Assembly (NCBI GenBank): GCA_903970295.1
Contig: CAJCHQ010000148.1
Span: forward strand, 1 to 7,044
DNA: 7,044 nt
Source of the DNA: Bryobacterales bacterium
GTDB taxonomy: Bacteria; Cyanobacteriota; Vampirovibrionia; Obscuribacterales; Obscuribacteraceae
Reading direction: 5' to 3'
The notes beneath the pieces are model-generated. The model saw nothing but the letters and a program-made list of their open reading frames with translations, made no database searches and was not told the DNA's origin. Of this stretch, positions 1-4,851 are shown one piece after another; the first letter of the stretch is position 1; every line of letters begins with the position of its first letter. A program made the translations under genes and the position numbers.

Positions 1-874
1 AAACTCGCTGCACCGAAATGCAGGTCTGACCAGCGTGCCCATAACCGCCCCTGGTGGCAGCTTTCGCCGCCAGATCGATGTCAGCGTCATCGTGAACAAC
101 TAGAGCTGCATTGCCACCAAGCTCAAGAGCCATGCGAGTGCCGGCATGAATCTCGCCACGCATTTTCCAGCCGACTTCCGGGCTACCAGTGAAACTGACT
201 AATGCCACGCGCACATCCTTGACCAGGGCATTGCCCTGGGCACCACGGCAGGGCACTATCTGCAGTGCACCTTCAGGCAGCCCAGCTTCAGCCAACACCG
301 CCGCCAATTTGAAGCTGGCAATGGGCGTTGAGGACGCAGGTTTGAGGACTACTGTGTTACCGGCTGCAAACGCCGGAGCCAATTTATGTGCGACCAGATT
401 GAGCGGAAAATTGAAGGGAGTAATCGCCGCCACCACGCCAATCGGTTCGCGCATAACGATGCCGACGCGATATTCGCTGCCTGCCGCCAAGTCCATTGGC
501 AGTTGTTCTCCTTCCAGGCGCACTGCTTCACGGCTGGCAATCGAGAATGTATTGGCGGCGCGAGCAACCTCGACGCGGGCGTCTTTAATTGGTTTGCCAC
601 CCTCGAGAGCAATCGTCCGGGCGAAATCTTCTTTTCTTTCTAGAAGCAATGCCGCTGTCTTCGCGAGAATTTCCGCCCGTTTGTAGGCAGGCATCTTTTT
701 CATCACGTCGTGGAAAACTTGGGTGCTCACGGTCAGTGCCAGGTCGATGGCATGTTCGTCGGCTAATCCGACCTCGGCGATGACGTCGCCGGAAAAGGGA
801 CTGCGCACTTCCATCGAGCTACCGGCCTTGGCACCTTTAATGGACAACGGATAACGGTCTAATTGTTTCAACAT
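1..874 (-). CDS. Aldehyde dehydrogenase, NAD(P)-dependent, N-terminal part (cut by window edge)
   Basis: The minus strand reads open from an ATG at 874 to base 1, giving 291 residues; the rest lies outside the window. This is the ALDH superfamily, which oxidises aldehydes to acids with NAD(P)+ in the cytoplasm. Visible hallmarks are ITPFNFPLN with the oxyanion Asn155, VVLKPAS with the cofactor-contacting Lys178, the Rossmann-fold FTGSPEVG (228-235), the general base Glu251 in ELGGN, and the nucleophile Cys285 in GQTCISVQRV. The family is usually about 470 to 500 residues, so about 60% is present. The pattern resembles the lactaldehyde/phosphonoacetaldehyde/GapN-like group, but I cannot assign a substrate. 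The ribosome binding site is weak (GGTGA three bases before ATG). The gene diverges from the M23 gene and is not co-transcribed with the ureide-type genes, so a pathway link is unproven. Confidence 0.93.
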   Translation of the reverse strand, partial: MLKQLDRYPLSIKGAKAGSSMEVRSPFSGDVIAEVGLADEHAIDLALTVSTQVFHDVMKKMPAYKRAEILAKTAALLLERKEDFARTIALEGGKPIKDARVEVARAANTFSIASREAVRLEGEQLPMDLAAGSEYRVGIVMREPIGVVAAITPFNFPLNLVAHKLAPAFAAGNTVVLKPASSTPIASFKLAAVLAEAGLPEGALQIVPCRGAQGNALVKDVRVALVSFTGSPEVGWKMRGEIHAGTRMALELGGNAALVVHDDADIDLAAKAATRGGYGHAGQTCISVQRV

Positions 875-962
875 GATTCACCGCAAGTTTGAAGAGACTT
901 GATCGCCAAGACCATCATGGCGCTGCATTGCCGCGACGTGAGTGATGGAGCAATGTAGCAAA

Positions 963-968
963 ATTATA
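963..968 (-). promoter_or_regulatory. Candidate -10 box for the aldehyde dehydrogenase gene
   Basis: The minus strand reads a perfect TATAAT here, about 90 bases before the dehydrogenase ATG, implying a leader of roughly 80 bases. I see no good TTGACA-like -35 at 16 to 18 bases spacing, and no TGn extension. The match to the box is direct; promoter function is inference. Confidence 0.35.
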
Positions 969-991
969 ACTTAGGGTGCGGCGGCGCGATA

Positions 992-1025
992 TAGGCGTCT
1001 CTCCGGTACTTGTGTTTGACGCCTA
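992..1025. repeat. Perfect 8-bp inverted repeat, TAGGCGTC / GACGCCTA
   Basis: TAGGCGTC at 992-999 is the exact reverse complement of GACGCCTA at 1018-1025, with an 18-base spacer. It lies just upstream, on the minus strand, of the TATAAT box for the dehydrogenase. It could be a widely spaced operator or an RNA hairpin. There is no U-tract, so it is not an obvious terminator. The same 8-mer recurs at 2990-2997. Confidence 0.45.
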
Positions 1026-1215
1026 CGACCATCTGGACCCGAACTCCAATATGCTCAGATTATCGAATATTCATCTGGTAACAATATTGCGCATCATTAC
1101 CGGCGGATATTGCCTGTATGCAGGAAGGGATGGCAAGTGGATATTTCGCCGCAGCCATTGAGGCTTAAGGGAGTTTTAGACGACGATTGGAGACTTTGAT
1201 CGGTGGTAAACTCTT

Positions 1216-1253
1216 GTCCTGGTAGCCCTTACTGACAAGCGAGTCGTCCTGGT
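1216..1253. repeat. GTCCTGGT direct repeat pair, 30 bp apart, abutting the M23 start
   Basis: GTCCTGGT occurs at 1216-1223 and again at 1246-1253. The second copy ends on the base before the proposed TTG start of the M23 gene. The 30-bp period is about three helical turns, which would suit a protein binding on one face, but two 8-mers this close can arise by chance. Confidence 0.3.
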
Positions 1254-2444
1254 TTGATTTTAGGACCACGCCAAAAACTATCAATGAGCCTGGCGCTGAT
1301 CGCGCTCACCGTCTGCCTGCAAGCATCGATCGGAACAACCGCGATAGCACACCCTGCCATCGCTATGACCGTCGATGGCTCCCACGAAGATGCGCACTCA
1401 CGGCTTTTGCAGATCGAAAAGAAGCGCCAGGAATATCAGAAGCGCGCATTCGAACTGCGCAAAAAACACGAAGCGGTCAAACAGCACATCCGCGAAATCG
1501 ACAAGAAATTGACCAAGACCACGGTGGTCCTGGACGAGCACAAAAAGAAGTTAGTCAAAACTGATACCAAGATCGAACAGACCCAAGCCAAAATCGAGCA
1601 AACCCACGAGACCCAGGAAGACCTCTCAACCGAAGCAGCCAAGCGCTTACGTGAGATTTTCGAGGGACAAAGAATTTCTTTTCTCGAGATGATGTGCCAG
1701 GTCGATTCATTACAATCATTGCTCGATCGTTTTTACTTTCAAGAACGTGTGGCCGAACTGGATAAGCGCTTGCTGGCAGATTTGAGAGCAAAAGCCGAAT
1801 CGCTTCAGCAGAATAAGAGCGTGCTCGGACAGGAACGCAATCAGCTTGGCAGTTTGATTTCCGAATTCGCCAAGAAAGCGATGGCAATTGCTCGCGAGAA
1901 ATTCGACCAGGAGCAAGTTGCCAACAAGCTAAAGACACAGCAAGCATTTTATGAACAAGCCGAGCGGCAATTGGAGAATGAATCTCATCAGCTCGAATCA
2001 CAGATTCAGCAGATGGAAACATCGCATCGCAGCTCGAACAAGAATATGACGACGGGCAGCGGCAATCTGGCCATGCCAATCAGTGCACCTGTCACATCTC
2101 CTTTCGGCTGGCGCAGGCATCCTATATTCGGAGTGCGCAAATTCCACACCGGCGTCGACCTCGCCGGTCCCAATCATTCGGCGATTCGCGCCGCTGACAG
2201 TGGCAATGTGTTGTACACCGGTTGGTACGGTGGCTACGGCAAAGTCGTGATCGTCAGCCACGGCAAAGGCATGGCCACTCTGTACGCTCACATGTCCAAA
2301 ACAAATGTGGCCGTAGATCAAAATATCGCCAAAGGCGATATCGTCGGTTACGAAGGCACGACGGGCTTCTCGACGGGACCGCACTTACACTTCGAAGTGC
2401 GCGTCAACGGCAAGCCGAATAATCCGCTCAGCTATTTGCATTAG
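1254..2444 (+). CDS. Secreted coiled-coil M23 metallopeptidase, EnvC/NlpD-like murein hydrolase
   Basis: This 396-residue protein has an EnvC-like layout. Residues 1-32 look like a signal peptide: a basic RQK, a hydrophobic core (11-31), then AIA at 30-32 or 35-37 as possible cleavage sites. Residues about 45-258 are charged, heptad-rich coiled coil, and about 274-396 form a LytM/M23 domain. The zinc and catalytic residues are intact: His298 and Asp302 in HTGVD, His346 in YAH, and His377/His379 in HLH. It is therefore probably an active peptidoglycan endopeptidase outside the inner membrane, unlike E. coli EnvC, whose LytM domain is degenerate and activates amidases. The start is uncertain. 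TTG at 1254 keeps the basic n-region; ATG at 1284 would lose it. Neither has a good ribosome binding site, and an in-frame stop at 1233 limits extension. No U-tract terminator follows. Confidence 0.9.
   Translation: MILGPRQKLSMSLALIALTVCLQASIGTTAIAHPAIAMTVDGSHEDAHSRLLQIEKKRQEYQKRAFELRKKHEAVKQHIREIDKKLTKTTVVLDEHKKKLVKTDTKIEQTQAKIEQTHETQEDLSTEAAKRLREIFEGQRISFLEMMCQVDSLQSLLDRFYFQERVAELDKRLLADLRAKAESLQQNKSVLGQERNQLGSLISEFAKKAMAIAREKFDQEQVANKLKTQQAFYEQAERQLENESHQLESQIQQMETSHRSSNKNMTTGSGNLAMPISAPVTSPFGWRRHPIFGVRKFHTGVDLAGPNHSAIRAADSGNVLYTGWYGGYGKVVIVSHGKGMATLYAHMSKTNVAVDQNIAKGDIVGYEGTTGFSTGPHLHFEVRVNGKPNNPLSYLH
1569..1610 (+). repeat. Imperfect 21-bp tandem repeat coding two heptads in the coiled coil
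   Basis: Two adjacent 21-base units encode KIEQTQA and KIEQTHE (residues 106-119 of the M23 protein). The unit length equals one coiled-coil heptad, so it fits in-frame duplication of a heptad within the coiled coil. Several third-position differences suggest an old duplication or convergence rather than a recent one. Confidence 0.5.
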
Positions 2445-2462
2445 AAATCGCGGCGATCGCGG

Positions 2463-2543
2463 TTAGCGCTTGCAGAAATGACAGCGTCCTTGCTTTTCGA
2501 TGTCGTTCAGGTATTCCATTTTAGCTAGCACGTGATCTTTCAT
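2463..2543 (-). CDS. Possible 26-residue CxxC microprotein
   Basis: An ATG at 2543 opens a 26-codon minus-strand frame ending in TAA at 2463. The peptide is strongly charged, with an amphipathic-looking start (MKDHVLAKMEYLNDIEKQ) and a Cys21-x-x-Cys24 pair in GRCHFCKR at its end. It lies 43 bases after the stop of the 107-residue gene on the same strand, so it could share its transcript. The frame has no earlier start before a TGA at 2592-2594, and no Shine-Dalgarno sequence is visible. A single CxxC in so short a peptide could bind metal only as a dimer or with a partner. It could equally be chance or the tail of a decayed gene. I do not recognise a family. Confidence 0.25.
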   Translation of the reverse strand: MKDHVLAKMEYLNDIEKQGRCHFCKR

Positions 2544-2586
2544 AGATTGATCGCTGAAACGGCTATGTGCTGTACAAAATAGGGAA

Positions 2587-2910
2587 TTAGTTCAGAGCCA
2601 AACCGACATACCGCTCAGCAATTTGCAATACTTCATCCGGTGGCACTTGTGTTGTAACGTTATGACTTTGTTTGTGCGGGGCATCTGCTGCTTTAAGGAC
2701 GACGAATTCGTCCGTCCAAGTGCAGTAGCGAAAAGAAATTTGCAGAGTTCTGCCCGCTGCGGTTTTTGCAGTGAATGGTTGCAGCTTATCCGAGTGTTTG
2801 TCGACTTCGGGTTGATTTGAAAAGCATTCGAAGAGCTCATTCTCCGTAATTGGTGGAGTGAGGCATACGCAGAAGTCTCTGACCTGGTCTTCAATTACGA
2901 CTCTGGGCAC
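2587..2910 (-). CDS. Small soluble protein of unknown function, 107 aa
   Basis: A GTG at 2910 starts a 107-codon frame preceded by AGAGGA at an ideal 7-base spacing, which is the main reason to believe it. I do not recognise a family. The protein has no signal peptide or membrane segment. It contains four cysteines (14, 16, 29, 63), of which the first two form a CxC in the segment DFCVCLTPPI. Its middle (about 53-73, RTLQISFRYCTWTDEFVVL) alternates like beta strands, and its end (about 91-105, PDEVLQIAERYVGLA) looks helical. A 100-codon frame overlapping it on the same strand has no comparable start signal and is treated as a shadow. The gene converges on the M23 gene, and repeats upstream may regulate it. 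Function unknown. Confidence 0.6.
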   Translation of the reverse strand: MPRVVIEDQVRDFCVCLTPPITENELFECFSNQPEVDKHSDKLQPFTAKTAAGRTLQISFRYCTWTDEFVVLKAADAPHKQSHNVTTQVPPDEVLQIAERYVGLALN

Positions 2911-2917
2911 GGCCGAT

Positions 2918-2923
2918 TCCTCT
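2918..2923 (-). promoter_or_regulatory. Ribosome binding site AGAGGA deciding the GTG start at 2910
   Basis: The minus strand reads AGAGGA, then seven bases, then GTG at 2910. This is close to the ideal Shine-Dalgarno arrangement and favours the GTG start and this frame over the overlapping 100-codon frame. Confidence 0.6.
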
Positions 2924-2972
2924 GTGTAAGGAAGCTACAGAGCAAGTTATTTAAGGCTACCCGGCGACCCAC

Positions 2973-3026
2973 CTTAAAGCGATGTCTTTTAGGCGTCGCC
3001 CGACTTGATTCCATCTTAAGCGACGT
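2973..3026. repeat. Near-identical direct repeats CTTAAAGCGATGT / CTTAAGCGACGT
   Basis: CTTAAAGCGATGT (2973-2985) and CTTAAGCGACGT (3015-3026) differ by one A insertion and one T/C change and start 42 bases apart, close to four helical turns. They lie about 60 to 115 bases upstream of the GTG start of the minus-strand 107-residue gene, which suits a regulator site. Function is inference only. Confidence 0.35.
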
Positions 3027-3069
3027 GGTCAGAATAATCTAGGCTGCTTCCACGATAGAAGTGACGACC

Positions 3070-3264
3070 TTATGGTTCCTGTCCTTGATCCGAAATACAC
3101 TGATCGACTCGAGCCATCATTTCTTGCGAGAATTCACCGATCTTGGACACTACTAACGCGGTGGGGATGCGCGCAACAATGCTGGCCATGGAGAAATTCA
3201 TTCCCACATAGCCCGCCATGACTAGCATGGTCACAATTGCCGCAACACCGATGCTGAAAATCAA
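3070..3264 (-). CDS. Doubtful small membrane protein, 64 aa
   Basis: A minus-strand frame from TTG at 3264 to TAA at 3070 encodes 64 residues. The first about 30 residues are hydrophobic (IFSIGVAAIVTMLVMAGYVGM) and could form one membrane helix. The rest is mixed, with an acidic C-terminal part containing EFSQEMMARVDQ. Codon choice looks plausible for coding, but there is no Shine-Dalgarno sequence before the TTG, and an in-frame TGA lies just two codons upstream of it. An internal ATG at 3228 is an alternative start and would shorten the hydrophobic stretch. It diverges from the amidohydrolase gene. It may be a real single-pass peptide, a decayed gene remnant or chance. No family recognised. 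Confidence 0.25.
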   Translation of the reverse strand: MIFSIGVAAIVTMLVMAGYVGMNFSMASIVARIPTALVVSKIGEFSQEMMARVDQCISDQGQEP

Positions 3265-3297
3265 CGTGGTTCAAGGCGAGACTTGTACAATCAACGT
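3259..3297. repeat. AATCAACGT direct repeats exactly 30 bp apart
   Basis: AATCAACGT occurs at 3259-3267 and 3289-3297, and both copies continue as N-G, giving AATCAACGTNG. The pair lies 32 to 70 bases before the amidohydrolase ATG. The first copy covers the proposed TTG start of the divergent small ORF. The 30-bp period would put both on the same DNA face, as expected of an activator or repressor site. This is seen directly; regulatory function is inferred. Confidence 0.4.
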
Positions 3298-3318
3298 TGA
3301 GTGAAATATATGACCAGC

Positions 3319-3323
3319 GGAGG
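3319..3323 (+). promoter_or_regulatory. Strong ribosome binding site GGAGG for the amidohydrolase
   Basis: GGAGG sits five bases before the ATG at 3329 and fixes that start. It is the most consensus-like Shine-Dalgarno sequence in the window. Confidence 0.75.
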
Positions 3324-3328
3324 TTAGG

Positions 3329-4720
3329 ATGAGCGATTTCGATCTCGTAATCAGTGGCAAAGTTGTGCTCGAAGACCTCATCATCGAGTCTGGGTTCGTG
3401 GCAGTCAGAGACGGCAAGGTCTCCTTGGTCGGCGAAGGCGCAGCACCGAAAGCTAAGGTCAATCACGACTTCGCCGGCTGTCTTGTGCTGCCGGGTGCAA
3501 TCGATTCGCAGACTCACAGCTGCAGTCAGAAGAACCAGGAAGACTTCATCTGGTCGACGCGCTCGGCCGCGGCTGGTGGCGTTACCACAATCGTCGATAT
3601 GCCGTATGACGATGGTATGCTGATTTGCAATGGCAGCCGTATCAAGCAGAAGGCGGCAGAAGCCGGCGCTCAAGCCCGAGTTGATTTTGCGCTGTTCGGA
3701 ACCGTACATCCCAATGACGGTGCTAGATACATCGATGAAATGGTTGAAGCCGGTGCAGCTGCATTTAAATTTTCGACTTTCGGCACCGATCCCGAGCGTT
3801 TTCCGCGCATACCTCCACACATAATGTACGAATGTTTCTCAGCAATCGCCGCCCATGGTCTGATGGCGGGAGTGCACAATGAAAATGATGAAATGGTGCG
3901 AGCCTGCATCGCCAAAGTGAAAGCTGAGGGAATCACAGATTACAGAGCGCATGGTCTCAGCCGTCCACCAATTACGGAGGCGCTCGCCACTGCAGAAGTT
4001 TACGAAATTGGGGCAGCGACTGGATGTTCAGCGCACATCGTGCATTGTTCGATCGCTCGTGGTTACGACTTGTGCGCCAGTTATCGCCAACAAGGTTTCG
4101 ATACCACGATAGAAGCATGCATCCATTACTTGATATTGGATGAAGAAAACAGCGTCTCGAAATTGATTGGCAAAGCCAAAGTCAATCCACCGATCCGCCC
4201 GAGAGCTCAAGTGGAAGCGCTCTGGCAACATCTGGCAAAGGGGAATATCACGGTCGTTTCGACCGACCACGTCAGCTGGTCTCTCGACCGCAAAGACAAA
4301 ACAAACATGCTCGAAAATTCTTCCGGCGCACCGGGACTGGAAGCGCTTTATCCACTGTTGTTGCACCAACTGGACAAACGAGGTTTGAGTCTAACTTGGG
4401 CAGCACGCCTTCTTGCGGTCAATCCGGCTAAACTATTTCGTATGGATCACGTCAAAGGCGCACTCAAAGTGGGTTTAGATGCCGACATCGCGGTCATGAA
4501 ACCAAGCGCTTACAAGTATGATCCTTCGGCTAGCGGTCATAACAAAGTGACTTGGAGTCCTTACGAAGGTATGGAATTGTCATATCGCACTGCGGCTACT
4601 TTCCTGCGTGGGCAACAAGTGTTTGATGGAGCGAAACAAGTTGCAGAGCCAGGAACTGGACAATTCGTTCGGCCGAAGTCACGTGTAACTGAGCGAGAAA
4701 CCGCTCACGCCACACGCTAG
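3329..4720 (+). CDS. Allantoinase/dihydropyrimidinase-type cyclic amidohydrolase with QxH variant metal motif
   Basis: This 463-residue protein has the length and layout of allantoinases and hydantoinases: a small beta domain, a metal-dependent TIM barrel from about residue 52, and a C-terminal beta part ending in the allantoinase-like SPYEG...LRGQQVFD...GQFV. Such cytoplasmic enzymes open cyclic amides (allantoin, hydantoins, dihydropyrimidines) to ureido acids. Expected metal ligands are present as the carbamylated-Lys candidate Lys147 (AAFKFSTFG), His183 (GVHNEND), His239 (AHIVHCS) and Asp313 (STDHVS). The usual HxH after strand 1 reads Gln61-Thr-His63 (PGAIDSQTHS), so one ligand of the alpha metal is changed. 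HYLILDEE...NPPIRP (266-291) also resembles allantoinase. I cannot tell allantoinase from another cyclic-ureide substrate. A carbamoylase-type gene follows on the same strand, supporting a two-step ureide route. Confidence 0.9.
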   Translation: MSDFDLVISGKVVLEDLIIESGFVAVRDGKVSLVGEGAAPKAKVNHDFAGCLVLPGAIDSQTHSCSQKNQEDFIWSTRSAAAGGVTTIVDMPYDDGMLICNGSRIKQKAAEAGAQARVDFALFGTVHPNDGARYIDEMVEAGAAAFKFSTFGTDPERFPRIPPHIMYECFSAIAAHGLMAGVHNENDEMVRACIAKVKAEGITDYRAHGLSRPPITEALATAEVYEIGAATGCSAHIVHCSIARGYDLCASYRQQGFDTTIEACIHYLILDEENSVSKLIGKAKVNPPIRPRAQVEALWQHLAKGNITVVSTDHVSWSLDRKDKTNMLENSSGAPGLEALYPLLLHQLDKRGLSLTWAARLLAVNPAKLFRMDHVKGALKVGLDADIAVMKPSAYKYDPSASGHNKVTWSPYEGMELSYRTAATFLRGQQVFDGAKQVAEPGTGQFVRPKSRVTERETAHATR

Positions 4721-4731
4721 CACTACATATG

Positions 4732-4776
4732 GTGCGCAGTTAAATTTCAAAACTTGTCTGATGCAAAACTGCGTGC
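4732..4776. repeat. Imperfect inverted repeat between the two amidohydrolase genes
   Basis: CGCAGTT (4735-4741) is the exact reverse complement of AACTGCG (4767-4773). Allowing two G-U pairs, the stem extends to ten base pairs (4732-4741 with 4767-4776) around a 25-base loop. It has no U-tract, so it is not a standard terminator. It might be an mRNA processing or stabilising hairpin, or chance. Confidence 0.3.
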
Positions 4777-4820
4777 TTCAGAGATACCCAATTTAATCTG
4801 TTCCTGAATCGCACTCTCGC

Positions 4821-4826
4821 TAAAAT
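4821..4826 (+). promoter_or_regulatory. Weak candidate -10 box before the carbamoylase gene
   Basis: TAAAAT differs from TATAAT by one base and lies 26 bases before the ATG at 4852, implying a start of transcription near 4833. No good -35 is seen at the proper spacing. If real, the second gene of the pair could be transcribed independently of the first. Confidence 0.2.
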
Positions 4827-4837
4827 AAGGGCTCAAA

Positions 4838-4844
4838 AGAAGGA
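4838..4844 (+). promoter_or_regulatory. Ribosome binding site AGAAGGA selecting the ATG at 4852
   Basis: AGAAGGA ends seven bases before ATG 4852 but only one base before the in-frame TTG at 4846. The spacing therefore favours ATG, shortening the protein by two residues relative to the longest frame. Confidence 0.65.
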
Positions 4845-4851
4845 TTTGCCC

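Larger units (their letters stand above)
875..1253. other. Divergent intergenic spacer, no convincing gene
   Basis: This 379-base gap separates the divergently transcribed aldehyde dehydrogenase and M23 peptidase genes. It holds a perfect minus-strand TATAAT, an 8+8 inverted repeat (992-1025) and a pair of GTCCTGGT direct repeats (1216-1253). A 61-codon plus-strand frame from a GTG at 976 to 1161 has its only SD-like bases touching the start codon and no recognisable motif, so I do not call it. I see no clear sigma70-type promoter for the M23 gene, and no tRNA or riboswitch I can recognise. Confidence 0.6.
2911..3069. other. Intergenic region upstream of the 107-aa gene, with short repeats
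   Basis: No gene is visible. The stretch holds GGCGAC (2963-2968) and GTCGCC (2995-3000) as a 6-bp inverted repeat around a 26-base loop, and a pair of near-identical 12 to 13-mers (see 2973-3026). A weak TTAAAT on the minus strand at 2949-2954 could be a -10 box for the 107-residue gene, but I found no matching -35. Confidence 0.4.

Noticed and set aside
189..686. 165-codon plus-strand frame
   Set aside because: It lies antisense to the aldehyde dehydrogenase, whose motifs are unmistakable; its own translation is low in complexity and has no family features.
976..1161. 61-codon plus-strand frame with GTG start
   Set aside because: The SD-like bases touch the start codon, there is no motif, and an inverted repeat lies in the same stretch; more likely non-coding.
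1555..2079. 174-codon minus-strand frame
   Set aside because: Antisense shadow of the coiled-coil part of the M23 gene; no start signal or recognisable motif.
2453..2460. GCGATCGC palindrome resembling the cyanobacterial HIP1 core
   Set aside because: I found only a single copy in the window, whereas HIP1-rich genomes carry many; it is no evidence for a cyanobacterium.
2592..2894. 100-codon minus-strand frame overlapping the 107-residue gene
   Set aside because: It overlaps almost completely in another frame and lacks the well-placed AGAGGA that supports the 107-residue frame.
3283..3312. TTGTAC ... TATATG as a promoter for the amidohydrolase
   Set aside because: Both boxes match consensus poorly, and transcription would begin within the ribosome binding site.
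3134..3820. 228-codon minus-strand frame
   Set aside because: Most of it is antisense to the conserved first third of the amidohydrolase; its Cys/His-rich translation looks like a shadow of that gene rather than a protein family.
4690..4707. TGAGCG/CGCTCA hairpin at the 3' end of the amidohydrolase gene as a terminator
   Set aside because: It lies inside the coding sequence before the stop codon and is not followed by a U-tract.
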